From: Helicobacter suis
GTDB lineage: Bacteria; Campylobacterota; Campylobacteria; Campylobacterales; Helicobacteraceae
NCBI RefSeq assembly: GCF_902196125.1
Contig: NZ_CABIKG010000015.1
Location: 1 to 45,864, forward strand
Length of the DNA: 45,864 nt
Direction: 5' to 3'
In this document: piece after piece, positions 31,725 to 40,440 of the stretch
Position numbering within the stretch: position 1 is the stretch's first letter
Layout: every line of letters starts with the position of its first letter
The notes under the pieces: model-generated
What the model saw: the letters and a program-made list of their open reading frames with translations, nothing else
What the model was told of the DNA's origin: nothing
Database searches by the model: none
Program-made: the position numbers and the translations under genes

Positions 31725-32843
31725 TTAGTAATACTCTTGCATGAACGCCTTAATCGCCACACCCTCAAAACTCTTATGCAATTTTAAATCCACTAAAGTT
31801 TGCTCTAAAGCATTTAGCACCCATGCAATCTGATAGATCTCTATTAATCCCATATGGTTGATACGCAAAAGACAAGTTTTAAGGTGATCTTGTCCTCCGG
31901 CAACTTGTACACCATAGCACTCTAATAAATGCTTTTTAATTTTAGAGGCCTCTATATGGTAAATAGTTGCCATGCTTAAGGCGGGCGCTTTAGGATAGAT
32001 TTGTAAATGCAAGGCTTCTAAGGCTTTTTGAGTGGCTAAAGCACGCTTTTTAGTGGCGTTATAAAGGGTAGCTAGCCCGCCTAGTTGCTCTACACATTTA
32101 AAATAAGTTTGTAAGGCTAGGATATGAGAAATGCCTGCTGTAAAGGCGGTGGTGTTTTTTTGTTGGTTTTTAAGTTCTAAAGACAAATTAAAATAATAAT
32201 CGCGATCTTCTAGTTTAGAAATTGCAAGCGCGCTAAGCCCTAGGATACTTAGCCCAACAGGGCACATGAAAGCCTTTTGACTGCCCCCAATTAAAACATC
32301 AACACAACTCACATCTAAGGCTTCTACCCCTAAAGCTGTAATGGCATCTACAATAACTAAAATTTCAGGGTTATGGGCTTTGATTACTTTAGAGATGCCC
32401 TCAAAATCTAGCCTTAACCCCCCTGAGGAATCACATACTTGCAAAGCAACAGCTTTAAGATCAGAATTTTTATTAAGCACTTCTTGTACTTGCTTAGGGC
32501 TAATGGGTTCATTCCATGCGTTTTTAATTTCTATGGCATTTAGATTATGGGCTTTAGCAATTTGACCAAATCGTGCACCAAACTTACCATTATTTAGCAC
32601 CAATAAAGCAGGCTGGCTACTGGGTTTAACAAACTGCACTAAAGCTGCTTGCATGCCACCTGTACCACTACTCACTAAGGTAAGCACCTCCGGTAAACCA
32701 ATCATTTCTTTTAAATGCGCCCTAACTTGTGCAAAAATGGCTTCAAATTCGGCTGTGCGGTGGTGGATAATAGGTTGGCTTAAAGTGGTGGCAATGCTGG
32801 GGTGAATAGGAGTTGGTCCGGGGGTGAAGAGTAGGGGTTGCAT
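31725..32843 (-). CDS. PLP-dependent class V aminotransferase (serine-pyruvate / phosphoserine type)
   Basis: The protein has 372 residues of fold-type I. The N-terminus LLFTPGPTPIHPSI, then VSSGTGGMQAAL (cofactor phosphate loop), VDAITALGVEALDV (Asp contacting the pyridine nitrogen) and IGGSQKAFMCP with the Schiff-base lysine are all visible. The TPGPTP start and GSQKAF site are those of the alanine-glyoxylate/serine-pyruvate branch. The H. pylori counterpart HP0736 is labelled serC, and this protein may supply serine synthesis, but that substrate is uncertain. The start at ATG 32843 has AGAGGAT upstream. The gene at 32909 is divergent. Confidence 0.83.
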   Translation of the reverse strand: MQPLLFTPGPTPIHPSIATTLSQPIIHHRTAEFEAIFAQVRAHLKEMIGLPEVLTLVSSGTGGMQAALVQFVKPSSQPALLVLNNGKFGARFGQIAKAHNLNAIEIKNAWNEPISPKQVQEVLNKNSDLKAVALQVCDSSGGLRLDFEGISKVIKAHNPEILVIVDAITALGVEALDVSCVDVLIGGSQKAFMCPVGLSILGLSALAISKLEDRDYYFNLSLELKNQQKNTTAFTAGISHILALQTYFKCVEQLGGLATLYNATKKRALATQKALEALHLQIYPKAPALSMATIYHIEASKIKKHLLECYGVQVAGGQDHLKTCLLRINHMGLIEIYQIAWVLNALEQTLVDLKLHKSFEGVAIKAFMQEYY

Positions 32844-32896
32844 TTATCCTCTTTAAGATTTTAGTGTGAGTATAACACAGCTTATTAGTTTTAATG

Positions 32897-32902
32897 TATA
32901 AT
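32897..32902 (+). promoter_or_regulatory. -10 box giving a leaderless start for the 32909 gene
   Basis: A perfect TATAAT ends 6 bases before ATG 32909, so the predicted transcription start coincides with the start codon. No Shine-Dalgarno sequence is present. Confidence 0.55.
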
Positions 32903-32908
32903 GCTTAG

Positions 32909-33373
32909 ATGTGGCGTGTATGGCTTGCTTTAGTGCTGTGTGGGTTTTTAAATTTGCTTTTTTGTATTCCCTCTTCTTTACGGGCTATCCAAGAGAGTGT
33001 ACAACAAATGGCAATCCACCATGTGATTGTGCTAAAAGATATTGTGGCTCTTAATGAGCAGCTGGATAAAGCCGTTATGATGCTACGGGCTAGAGGGGGA
33101 GATCAGATAGAGGCTAGCCATGTCGCGCTTTTACTCAAAGAGAGCATTACTCTTTATCAGGTACTGCAAGACTACTACACCAAAGATACCGCCACTTTTG
33201 ATTATATGGAAGGGATTTTACAGGCCTATACTTCTATTAAAGAGGACACTTCTAAAAGCACACAATCAGTCCCCCAGTTAGCTCTTCTCATGCCCTTATT
33301 AGATCAAATCACCAGCCAGTTACAAATAATGGCCACGCTAGAGCATAAGATTTCAAGATTGATGGAGCGATGA
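32909..33373 (+). CDS. Small exported helical protein of unknown function
   Basis: The protein has 154 residues. The signal peptide is MWRVWLALVLCGFLNLLFCI. The mature part is entirely helical in texture, with heptad-like spacing (VALNEQLDKAVMMLRARGG, SVPQLALLMPLLDQITSQLQ, MATLEHKISRLMER). It may be a periplasmic coiled-coil protein. No family is recognised. The gene is divergent from the aminotransferase. Its last 21 bases overlap a small frame on the other strand. Confidence 0.65.
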   Translation: MWRVWLALVLCGFLNLLFCIPSSLRAIQESVQQMAIHHVIVLKDIVALNEQLDKAVMMLRARGGDQIEASHVALLLKESITLYQVLQDYYTKDTATFDYMEGILQAYTSIKEDTSKSTQSVPQLALLMPLLDQITSQLQIMATLEHKISRLMER

Positions 33374-33457
33374 TTTTAATTTATATTTTTGTTCTAAAGT
33401 ACTTAATTGCTTATCCTCATCTTTAAAACCAGAAACTAGGGGTTTTTCTACACTCAT
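33353..33457 (-). CDS. Possible 34-residue peptide coupled to hsdS
   Basis: ATG 33457 overlaps the hsdS stop (ATGA) and reads MSVEKPLVSGFKDEDKQLST, then LEQKYKLKSSLHQS, ending at 33353. The ATGA overlap and the polar composition favour translation over chance, but the frame is short. It could instead be the broken start of a former downstream restriction-modification gene. Confidence 0.35.
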   Translation of the reverse strand: MSVEKPLVSGFKDEDKQLSTLEQKYKLKSSLHQS

Positions 33458-34875
33458 GCTTGTCCTTTAAAATCTAAAAGGTGGTTTAGATAATAGTTAA
33501 ATTGCTTTTTACGCGCCTTAATCTCGGCTGGGATTCCTTGTGATAAATCAGAGGTGAGGGTTTGTAATTGATCTAGGATATTCACTATTTTCTTTTGAAT
33601 AGGTAGAGGGGGGAGGGGGAAGTTAAAATTTTTAAGAGATTGGAGGTTTACCCTAGTAACTTTAGCGCCATGCGCATATTGTTTTTTAAAGCGTAAAAAG
33701 CAATGGGTTTGTAACAAATAGGCGATAAATTTAGGGTTTTGCTTGTGTGAATAGATAAAAGTATCCCCGCCGATACAAATATCCTTATCACCCAGATAAG
33801 CCACAGCTTTGCAAACATTCTCTACATCTTCACTCACACCCACAATTACAAGATCCCCCCTTTTAACCTTTTTTAATTTCTTAGCCAATTGCGCCGTTAC
33901 AAAACTTTTTGTAGTGGTCGTGTGGGTTTTATAATAGGTGTGGATTTCTCCATAGTGGATAGCCCCTATAAGTGTGCCATTAGTATTAGCCGGGTGTAAA
34001 TCAGCCTTAGTAAGTCCATTCCCACGCACAAACTCCCCAATATCCCCCAATCTCACCCACTCCACCCTAAAGCTCTCTTTGAGTAGGGGGTGTTTAATAA
34101 GACTTGTTGGGGCATTTAATGCCTCTTTAAGGGGGGCAACTTGCAAGCTATCTTGATTTTTTAAATTTGTCTTTACTGCTACAAAGCGCTTTGTTTCTTT
34201 AAACTCATAAGAAGAATTAAAATCTAAAAGCGCATTAAGATAGTAATGGAATTGTTTTTTTCTAGCTGTAAGCTCTGCTGTAAGCTCTGTAAGGCAATCA
34301 AGAATGGTTACTATTCTCTCTTGAATAAAAAGAGGGGGGAGGGGGATAAGTGTAGAAAGAATTTGACGCGTTCCTAAATTTGGCTGTGCTGCTGTGTTTA
34401 CTAACGATTTAATATAACTATTAGTTCTTTGTGTGATCAAAAAATAGTATAGATAAGAAGCATGGATACTAGGATTAAAGTTAGAAAGTTTAACTACCCG
34501 TTGATTGAGTAACAAACTTTTATTCTTTGTATCTTTAAGAATAGTAGTCATACCCAAATTACTACCAGTCATGGCGATGAGAATATCATTTTCCTTAAGA
34601 ACAAATTTTTTGTATTTCTCCGCGAAATGATCCGGTAGATAAACCGCTTTATATTCAGGGTTAAATACACTATCAGGGCGGATATTCCCCATTCTAATAA
34701 GCAAGGTGTTAGACTTTTTCACATAATCGGTTTTTTTAAAAGAATAGCCATTAAGCAAGCTACACACCTCCCCCAACTCCACAAACTCCACCCCCCGCGC
34801 TCTGAGCTCTTTTAGCGCCTCTTGTAAAGGTAAATCCGCTAAATTTGTATGCAAACTCTCTTGTTTCTCTGGCAA
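33454..34875 (-). CDS. hsdS: Type I restriction-modification specificity subunit HsdS (orphan)
   Basis: HsdS recognises the bipartite DNA target for a type I HsdM/HsdR complex. It has 473 residues with two target-recognition domains. TRD1 is about 28-205 (VEFVELGEVCSLLNGYSF to IPLPPLFIQERIVTILD) and TRD2 about 272-445 (VEWVRLGDIGEFVRGNG to FPLPPLPIQKKIVNILD). Each is followed by a helical spacer ending in nearly the same words (ARKKQFHYYLNALLDF and ARKKQFNYYLNHLLDF). No hsdM or hsdR lies on either side, so it must work with subunits encoded elsewhere or be silent. The start is TTG 34875 without a clear binding site. An in-phase-but-one frame just upstream (34878-34979) looks like a lost N-terminal extension. 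Confidence 0.9.
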   Translation of the reverse strand: MPEKQESLHTNLADLPLQEALKELRARGVEFVELGEVCSLLNGYSFKKTDYVKKSNTLLIRMGNIRPDSVFNPEYKAVYLPDHFAEKYKKFVLKENDILIAMTGSNLGMTTILKDTKNKSLLLNQRVVKLSNFNPSIHASYLYYFLITQRTNSYIKSLVNTAAQPNLGTRQILSTLIPLPPLFIQERIVTILDCLTELTAELTARKKQFHYYLNALLDFNSSYEFKETKRFVAVKTNLKNQDSLQVAPLKEALNAPTSLIKHPLLKESFRVEWVRLGDIGEFVRGNGLTKADLHPANTNGTLIGAIHYGEIHTYYKTHTTTTKSFVTAQLAKKLKKVKRGDLVIVGVSEDVENVCKAVAYLGDKDICIGGDTFIYSHKQNPKFIAYLLQTHCFLRFKKQYAHGAKVTRVNLQSLKNFNFPLPPLPIQKKIVNILDQLQTLTSDLSQGIPAEIKARKKQFNYYLNHLLDFKGQA

Positions 34876-34877
34876 GT

Positions 34878-34979
34878 TTATAGCCTGCTTATGGTGTTAA
34901 TCTCACTTAAGGGGGCATTTAACGCTTTTTTAAGGGCTGAGTCTTGTGGGCTTTGCTTACTAGATCGCTTATCTTTCAT
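34878..34979 (-). pseudogene. Short frame upstream of hsdS resembling an HsdS conserved-region segment
   Basis: ATG 34979 reads MKDKRSSKQSPQDSALKKAL, then NAPLSEINTISRL, and stops at 34878, three bases before the hsdS TTG and in a different frame. QDSALKKALNAPL resembles the central spacer of the downstream hsdS (QDSLQVAPLKEALNAP), also at DNA level. Either the original hsdS began here and a one-base shift near 34880-34899 broke it, or this is the leftover of a second hsdS. Confidence 0.4.
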
Positions 34980-35007
34980 TCTTTAAAAATCTCAAATCTA
35001 TGTAAGT

Positions 35008-35029
35008 TTAACTTTTTCTTTAAAGTTAA
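35008..35029. terminator. AT-rich hairpin between rplS and the hsdS region
   Basis: TTAACTTT and AAAGTTAA form a perfect 8-bp stem with a 6-base loop. It lies about 90 bases beyond the rplS stop. There is no clear T-run after the stem on the minus strand, so its role as a terminator is uncertain. Confidence 0.3.
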
Positions 35030-35117
35030 TTTAAAGCTAATCAAGCGAAGCAACGCGCAATGTTAACCGCGCGTCCGTAACCCTACAGCGCTAATGCTAA
35101 TTATTTTGATTTAAAAA

Positions 35118-35483
35118 CTAAACTAACTCTTTTTTGCGTACTTCTTTAATGCGCGCTGCCTTGCCTTTTCTGTGGCGCAAGTAGTAGAGTTTAGCCCGGC
35201 GCACACGCCCCACCCGCAAAACCTCAATACTCACCAAACTTGCCGCATATAAAGGAAAAATCCTCTCTACGCCTACACCATTAGCGCCAATTTTACGCAC
35301 ACAAAAGGTTTTACCCACTCCAGAACCGCGCAAACTAATACACACGCCTTCAAAATTTTGGGTACGCATTTTATCGCCCTCTTGGATACGAATACCTAAT
35401 CTTAGCGTGTCTCCTGCTTTAAACCTGGGGGGTTGTACTTTAATCTGCGCATCTTCAAAGGATTTTAGATAGCGATTTTTCAT
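35118..35483 (-). CDS. rplS: 50S ribosomal protein L19
   Basis: The protein has 121 residues, the usual length of L19, which lies at the 30S-50S interface. Family words include [50 protein letters not shown] and [13 protein letters not shown]. It is the last gene of the rpsP-khpA-rimM-trmD-rplS operon, 4 bases after trmD. Confidence 0.98.
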   Translation of the reverse strand: MKNRYLKSFEDAQIKVQPPRFKAGDTLRLGIRIQEGDKMRTQNFEGVCISLRGSGVGKTFCVRKIGANGVGVERIFPLYAASLVSIEVLRVGRVRRAKLYYLRHRKGKAARIKEVRKKELV

Positions 35484-35487
35484 GGGA

Positions 35488-36216
35488 TTAACCTTTCTTG
35501 TGTTGTTGAGAGAAACATTGCAAAGACTTACCTAAGTGGTAGAGAGACGGACGGTAATATTGAGTCCGCTTGATAGATAAATCGTGCATAAGCGAGCCTA
35601 TTTTAGCATGGTTTCCCTTTGAATACTCTGAAATCGTGGGTAATTGCATGCAACTAGAGGCATTGGTGGCTAATTCATAGGTGTTAGCAAAATTAGGGGC
35701 TTCTAATAGATTATTTTCAAAGCTTTCTTTTTCTAAAGAAGCGCTATTACCTAAAGTCCCCTCTAAGAGCCGGGCTACACTATCACAGATACAAAGGGCG
35801 GCTAATTCCCCCCCAGTGAGTACAAAATCACCCACACTAAGCACCTCATTAGCATGTTTTTCAATCAAGCGTTCATCAAATCCATCATAGCGCCCACACA
35901 CTAACACTAAATGCGCATAGTTAGCTAATCTCTTAGCATCTTGTTGGATATAGGGTTTACCCACTGGGCTTAAAAAGATCACATGCCCACTATCTACACT
36001 CTTAAGCGCATTTTCAACCATGTAGGGGTCTAAAATCTGCCCTGCACCGCCGCTTACTAAAGGAAAATCAGCGCGTTTAAATTTATGGGGGGAAAAAGTG
36101 CGCATATTGATAATATCTAGGCTAAAAATGGCGCGCTCCAAAGCCCGTTTTAAAATAGAATCCTCAAAATAAAAAGAAAGTAATTTGGGAAAAAGGGTGA
36201 GTAAACTAAAATGCAT
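35488..36216 (-). CDS. trmD: tRNA (guanine-N1)-methyltransferase
   Basis: TrmD methylates G37 next to the anticodon of tRNAs reading CNN codons, which prevents +1 frameshifts. The protein has 242 residues. SPOUT knot motifs [15 protein letters not shown] and [15 protein letters not shown] are clear, as is [12 protein letters not shown]-like material in the C-terminal half. The ATG overlaps the rimM stop by one base (TAATG), indicating coupling. Confidence 0.97.
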   Translation of the reverse strand: MHFSLLTLFPKLLSFYFEDSILKRALERAIFSLDIINMRTFSPHKFKRADFPLVSGGAGQILDPYMVENALKSVDSGHVIFLSPVGKPYIQQDAKRLANYAHLVLVCGRYDGFDERLIEKHANEVLSVGDFVLTGGELAALCICDSVARLLEGTLGNSASLEKESFENNLLEAPNFANTYELATNASSCMQLPTISEYSKGNHAKIGSLMHDLSIKRTQYYRPSLYHLGKSLQCFSQQHKKG

Positions 36217-36734
36217 TAGCTTTCTTCTAAAAGCCCTTTGCTATCTTGTGTATAAATGCGCTGTGTGGATAAATCCACTCGCAAAATATAGCGCGCAATA
36301 TAGGGGATTAAAAAACTCTTATTAGAATTTTGTACGCGTAAATAAGCCATAGAGGCTAGATCATCTACACTAACCACCCGCCCTAAGATCATGCCCTCTT
36401 CTTCAATTTCTAAGCCAATTAGCTGGGAATATAAAAACTCCCCCTCTGCTAAATGGCAATACTTAAGGGTTTCTTCCTCACTCATGGCTAAAGTATAACC
36501 TGTTAAAGTTTTGGCAAGTTCTGGAGTTTCTAGCCTTTCAAAAAAGATAAGTGAGGGTTTAGCAATGTATTGCTTAATGCTAAGGGAACGGGGTAAGCCA
36601 ATATGGTAGGCATAAACCTGCGCGCCTTTTTGTAAACACTCCAAACAATTCCCTTTTAAAAAAAGTTTAAGACCCCCAGCAAGCCCCACACAGCGCCCAA
36701 TCACGCCCACTACTAATAAATCCTCTATTTTCAT
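36216..36734 (-). CDS. rimM: Ribosome maturation factor RimM
   Basis: RimM assists late 30S assembly around S19 and the 16S head. The protein has 172 residues: an N-terminal RimM barrel (LLVVGVIGRCVGLAGGLKLF, SLIFFERLETPELAKTLTGY) and a C-terminal PRC-barrel domain (EFLYSQLIGLEIEEEG, FLIPYIARYILRVDL). It starts inside the khpA stop (ATGA) and runs into trmD. Confidence 0.94.
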   Translation of the reverse strand: MKIEDLLVVGVIGRCVGLAGGLKLFLKGNCLECLQKGAQVYAYHIGLPRSLSIKQYIAKPSLIFFERLETPELAKTLTGYTLAMSEEETLKYCHLAEGEFLYSQLIGLEIEEEGMILGRVVSVDDLASMAYLRVQNSNKSFLIPYIARYILRVDLSTQRIYTQDSKGLLEES

Positions 36735-37036
36735 AATACATAGGGGTTTTCAGAAGCTAAAACAATGATTTTATAACTTAGCCCGTCTTTTGCCTTCACC
36801 CCTGAGATAAAGGTTCTAAGAGCACTGACCATTTTGCCATCTTTACCAATTACCCGTCCCATGTCCATAGGATTGGTGTAGATCAAAATTTCTTTGATTT
36901 GTCCTTGCAACCTAGATTGTACTTGCAAAACCTGAGGGTAGGCGACGATTTTTTTACAATACGCCTCTACAAACTTTTCAACGCAAAACCCCTCTTTTTC
37001 CTCACAACTAGGGTTTTGCTCACTAAAGCGCTCCAT
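36731..37036 (-). CDS. khpA: KH-domain RNA-binding protein KhpA
   Basis: The protein has 101 residues. A single KH domain carries the GxxG loop in GRVIGKDGKMVSALRTF around 60-76. The first 20 residues (MERFSEQNPSCEEKEGFCVE) are an acidic extension not usual in the family, which has about 75-80 residues. A start further in is possible, but I saw no better binding site. KhpA-type proteins sit between rpsP and rimM in many bacteria and bind small RNAs and mRNAs. Confidence 0.88.
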   Translation of the reverse strand: MERFSEQNPSCEEKEGFCVEKFVEAYCKKIVAYPQVLQVQSRLQGQIKEILIYTNPMDMGRVIGKDGKMVSALRTFISGVKAKDGLSYKIIVLASENPYVL

Positions 37037-37044
37037 TTGTTAGC

Positions 37045-37278
37045 CTAATGCGTGCCTTTAGAGAGTTTCTCCACCCGCTCACTCATTTTAGCCCCTACAC
37101 TTTTCCAATAATCTAATCTTTCATGGTTAATTTGTACCACTTTGGGATTACTCAAAGGGTTATAATACCCAATAGATTCAATCCAACCCCCATCGCGGCG
37201 CTTTCTAGAATCTGTAACAACGACTCGATAAAAAGGTTTTTTCCTGCGCCCAATCCGTGTAAGCCTAACAACTGTCAT
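37045..37278 (-). CDS. rpsP: 30S ribosomal protein S16
   Basis: The protein has 77 residues. [20 protein letters not shown] at the N-terminus, then [19 protein letters not shown], is diagnostic for S16. It is the first gene of its operon, with AAAGGATAAAC before the ATG. A possible -10 (TAAAAT) lies in the 60-base gap after fabH, so fabH read-through is not needed for expression. Confidence 0.98.
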   Translation of the reverse strand: MTVVRLTRIGRRKKPFYRVVVTDSRKRRDGGWIESIGYYNPLSNPKVVQINHERLDYWKSVGAKMSERVEKLSKGTH

Positions 37279-37339
37279 GTTTATCCTTTATCAATTTTTG
37301 CAAAACCCCCATTTTAGTACTTTTTTCTAAAAACAAGCT

Positions 37340-38329
37340 TCACCTACCGCCAAAATACACCAAAGCAGAACCCCAAGTTAACCCACCCCCAAAGGCATCT
37401 AATAGCATCAAATCCCCTTTTTTAAGTTTGCCCTGCTCATAAATCTCATTCATGGCCATAGGAATACTCGCCGCTGAGGTGTTACCATACTTTTGCACGG
37501 TTAAAATCACCTGTTCCTCTTTAAAGGCTAATTGGTTTTGCACAGCCTGAATAATGCGTAAATTAGCCTGATGGGGGATAAAATAGGTAATGTCTTGTGC
37601 TTGCAGATGGTTAGCTTTTAAAATTTCTTCTACATCTTTAAGTAAAGTTTTAATCGCCATTTTAAAAACCCCATTACCATTCATGTGCAGGGTTTGGCTT
37701 TGCTCTTGGCTGGCGATAAAAGTACTAGGTTTAAGCGATCTAGGGGTATAAAGATAATCCGCATAACGCCCATCTGCAGCAATTTTGACATCTAAAATAC
37801 GCTCTCTTGGATCTTCTGTAGCAGAAATCACACACGCCCCCGCTCCATCTCCAAAGAGTACGCAGGTACTGCGATCTGTAAAATCTAGTACGCTGCTACA
37901 CTTCTCTGCCCCCACGATTAAAACATGGCAATACATGCCACTTTCTACAAAAGCTTTAGCTGTGGCTAAAAGATAGATAAACCCACTACAAGCGGCGATA
38001 ATATCCATGCTAGGGGTGTTTTCTAGCCCTAATTTAGCGCTTAAACTACAGGCTGTAGAGGGCATGGCTACATGATCTGGGCTAAGAGTGCCTACTAAAA
38101 CTAGATCAATTTCTTTTAGCTCTAAATTAGCGCGCTGAATAGCTAGCTGTGCAGCCTTTAAACCTAGATCGCTACTCCTTTGATCAGGTGTAGCAAAATA
38201 ACGGGTTTTAATCCCTGTGCGTTTATAAATCCAATCATCGCTTGTATCTAAAAAACTTTCAAAAACATGGTTTGGGATACATTTTTCTGGCACATAAGCA
38301 GCGACAGATCGCAACATCGCATAGGGCAT
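37340..38329 (-). CDS. fabH: Beta-ketoacyl-ACP synthase III
   Basis: FabH starts fatty-acid synthesis by condensing acetyl-CoA with malonyl-ACP. It has 329 residues from ATG 38329, behind AAGGAAGAGC. The catalytic cysteine is in DIIAACSGF (Cys114), the histidine in [11 protein letters not shown] and the asparagine in [13 protein letters not shown]. The N-terminal [16 protein letters not shown] matches the CoA-binding loop. It follows plsX as in most bacteria. Confidence 0.97.
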   Translation of the reverse strand: MPYAMLRSVAAYVPEKCIPNHVFESFLDTSDDWIYKRTGIKTRYFATPDQRSSDLGLKAAQLAIQRANLELKEIDLVLVGTLSPDHVAMPSTACSLSAKLGLENTPSMDIIAACSGFIYLLATAKAFVESGMYCHVLIVGAEKCSSVLDFTDRSTCVLFGDGAGACVISATEDPRERILDVKIAADGRYADYLYTPRSLKPSTFIASQEQSQTLHMNGNGVFKMAIKTLLKDVEEILKANHLQAQDITYFIPHQANLRIIQAVQNQLAFKEEQVILTVQKYGNTSAASIPMAMNEIYEQGKLKKGDLMLLDAFGGGLTWGSALVYFGGR

Positions 38330-38350
38330 GCTCTTCCTTTCCCTAAAAAC

Positions 38351-39397
38351 TCAAGCGGAAGGGTCTTGTGTTGTAGTCCCCTCATTTTTTTTATGATCAA
38401 ATGCCAACGCTATTTTTTCGGCTACGCCACTCTCTTTAGCCTTGATTGCTTGATAAATCGCGCACTCAACAGCCCTAGCATTGCTTTTACCATGGCTAAT
38501 GATCACGACCTTATTCACACCCAAAAGAGGCGCGCCCCCGTATTCGGCATAATCGGTTTTTTGTTTGAGTGTGTTAAAAGCCTCTTTTAATAAAAACGCC
38601 CCCATTTTAGCGCCAAAACTTCCCTTGATAGTGTTTTTAAAAATACCAGCAATAGCGCTAGCAACGCCCTCTGTAGTCTTTAATAACACATTGCCCACAA
38701 AACCATCACACACCACAACATCTACGCTATTAACAAAAATATCACTGCCCTCAACATTGCCTTTAAAGATAGGTGGGCTATCTTTATCCACACAAAAAAG
38801 GGGGTATTCTTTGATGAGTTTAAAGGCCTCTTTAGTGATAAGATTACCCTTGCTATCTTCCTCACCATTAGATAAAAGCCCCACTGTGGGGTTTTCATAA
38901 CCTAGTACATTTCTAGCATATTCATAGCCCAAAATGGCAAAATCTAACAGATACTCTGCCTTACAATCGGTGTTAGCCCCCACATCTAAACACAAACTAG
39001 GGCGCTGACCCACTGAGGGCATTAAAGTACAAAGTGCTGGACGGCTCACTCCCTTAATACGCCCCAATCTAAGCGTAGCTAGCCCCATAGTAGCCCCGCT
39101 ATGCCCGGCAGAAACTAACGCATCAGCTCCGTTGTTTTTCAAAATCTCCATGCCCACAAAGATAGAAGACTCTTTGCGTTTGAGTGCGTCGGTGGCTTGC
39201 TCGTCCATGCGGATATAATCCGCACAGTCAACAACTTCTACTTTAGAAACTAAATCCTTAGAGATAAAAGCCTTAGCCTTTTTAGCATCTCCAACTAGCA
39301 CCGGTTTAAAGACTTGGGTACTTAGCGCCTTAGAAACCCCCTCAATAATGGGCAAAACTCCCAGGTCTGCTCCCATCATATCAACGACAATTTTCAT
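38351..39397 (-). CDS. plsX: Phosphate acyltransferase PlsX
   Basis: PlsX makes acyl-phosphate from acyl-ACP, the acyl donor for glycerol-3-phosphate acylation by PlsY; it works at the inner membrane surface. It has 348 residues. [17 protein letters not shown] at the start, [52 protein letters not shown] and [21 protein letters not shown] are family signatures. It is part of the rpmF-plsX-fabH operon. Confidence 0.97.
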   Translation of the reverse strand: MKIVVDMMGADLGVLPIIEGVSKALSTQVFKPVLVGDAKKAKAFISKDLVSKVEVVDCADYIRMDEQATDALKRKESSIFVGMEILKNNGADALVSAGHSGATMGLATLRLGRIKGVSRPALCTLMPSVGQRPSLCLDVGANTDCKAEYLLDFAILGYEYARNVLGYENPTVGLLSNGEEDSKGNLITKEAFKLIKEYPLFCVDKDSPPIFKGNVEGSDIFVNSVDVVVCDGFVGNVLLKTTEGVASAIAGIFKNTIKGSFGAKMGAFLLKEAFNTLKQKTDYAEYGGAPLLGVNKVVIISHGKSNARAVECAIYQAIKAKESGVAEKIALAFDHKKNEGTTTQDPSA

Positions 39398-39403
39398 TGT
39401 AAC

Positions 39404-39553
39404 TTATTTATAATTGCCCGTAAACTGGTTAAGAAAATGGGGCAGTTTCCAGCTTCCATCTTTACCTTTAACAGGCATTGCTAACTTTGTAGTGTAGTGG
39501 GTGCGTCTTTTTTTTGCTCTAGTTTTACTCACGCGTCTATCAGGAACGGCCAT
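39404..39553 (-). CDS. rpmF: 50S ribosomal protein L32
   Basis: The protein has 49 residues. It starts [20 protein letters not shown], the invariant L32 opening, and ends [20 protein letters not shown] precedes the ATG. It lacks the zinc-binding cysteines found in some L32 proteins. plsX begins 6 bases downstream, and the YceD-like gene lies 14 bases upstream on the same strand. Confidence 0.96.
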   Translation of the reverse strand: MAVPDRRVSKTRAKKRRTHYTTKLAMPVKGKDGSWKLPHFLNQFTGNYK

Positions 39554-39567
39554 GTTTATCCTTTGTG

Positions 39568-39924
39568 TTAATCTAAGTAATGGTAATCAGCTTGAATGGA
39601 TTGCACTTCTGAGTGCAACACATCGGCTATATCAATCATGCCATCAAAACTTTCAATGACATCTAGGGCATCTATGCCTGCTTCACTCCCCTCTTTAGGA
39701 TCAAAAATCCCATCACAGATAAAGATTTTTAAATCCTGTAAAATCTCTTTAAAGAAAGGTTTAGCACTTCTAGCACACTCTACTTGTATTCTGCCTTGCA
39801 AATGCCCCTCTAGCAAAAAGAGATTTAAACCAACTCTTTTAACCCCACCTTCTAAGCGCATGCCCTCATGTTCATAGACAATAGGGCTAGAAGAATAGCC
39901 TATTTTTTGCATTTTCAGACGCAT
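39568..39924 (-). CDS. YceD/DUF177-like protein
   Basis: The protein has about 118 residues from ATG 39924 ([14 protein letters not shown]); ATG 39912 is also possible. [19 protein letters not shown] resembles the YceD segment with its conserved Cys, and an acidic middle ([19 protein letters not shown]) precedes the hydrophobic end [20 protein letters not shown]. YceD is encoded next to rpmF in most bacteria and is linked to 23S rRNA maturation. The order ndk/this gene/rpmF/plsX/fabH is that of H. pylori HP0198-HP0202. Assignment rests mainly on position and on weak motif likeness. Confidence 0.65.
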   Translation of the reverse strand: MRLKMQKIGYSSSPIVYEHEGMRLEGGVKRVGLNLFLLEGHLQGRIQVECARSAKPFFKEILQDLKIFICDGIFDPKEGSEAGIDALDVIESFDGMIDIADVLHSEVQSIQADYHYLD

Positions 39925-39930
39925 CAAAGC

Positions 39931-40329
39931 TTACTTGCCAAAGAAAAAAGCAATCTCTCTTTGGGCATTTTCAACACTATCGCTTCCATGCACCACATTT
40001 GCATCAATATTTTCGGCAAAATCCGCTCTAATTGTGCCAGGCTTAGCCGCTTTTGGATCGGTTGCACCCATTAATTCGCGGTTTTTCTCTACAGCATTAG
40101 GCCCTTCTAACACCATAACCACCACCTCGCCACTGGTCATAAAAGCGATCAAATCATTAAAAAAAGGCCTCTCTTGGTGGATTGCATAAAAATCTTCAGC
40201 CTGCTTCTTACTCAGGCGTAAGCGTTTGATTTTTACCACCTCCAAGCCCGCCTCTTCAAAACGGGTAATGATTTTCCCAATGATACGCTTTTTCACGCCA
40301 TCGGGCTTGATAATTGAAAGAGTGTCCAC
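39931..40329 (-). CDS. ndk: Nucleoside diphosphate kinase
   Basis: Ndk balances nucleoside triphosphate pools by transfer of phosphate through a phosphohistidine. The protein has 132 residues, slightly shorter than the usual 137-143. The active-site motif [20 protein letters not shown] is at 113-132, with [20 protein letters not shown] before it. ATG 40329 has AAGGATCT upstream, and a -10 TAGAAT (minus strand, 40368-40363) stands in the divergent promoter region shared with the formate dehydrogenase operon. Confidence 0.97.
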   Translation of the reverse strand: MDTLSIIKPDGVKKRIIGKIITRFEEAGLEVVKIKRLRLSKKQAEDFYAIHQERPFFNDLIAFMTSGEVVVMVLEGPNAVEKNRELMGATDPKAAKPGTIRADFAENIDANVVHGSDSVENAQREIAFFFGK

Positions 40330-40362
40330 ATAGATCCTTGCTTAAGAATTCTAAAATTGCGT

Positions 40363-40431
40363 ATTCTAGCAAACTAAGTGAATTTTTTAGCTTAAAACCT
40401 TTAACCAAGATATGCAAAACTATAGTACAAT
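40363..40431. promoter_or_regulatory. Divergent promoter region for ndk and the formate dehydrogenase operon
   Basis: On the minus strand TAGAAT (40368-40363) serves ndk. On the plus strand TACAAT (40426-40431) lies only 9 bases before ATG 40441, so the fdh transcript would have a leader of about 2-3 bases and no Shine-Dalgarno. I see no clear operator repeat between the two boxes. Confidence 0.5.
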
Positions 40432-40440
40432 GCTTGAATA

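Noticed and set aside
35051-35070. CGCGC...GCGCG hairpin downstream of rplS as terminator
   Set aside because: 5-bp stem with a 10-base loop and no T-run on either strand.
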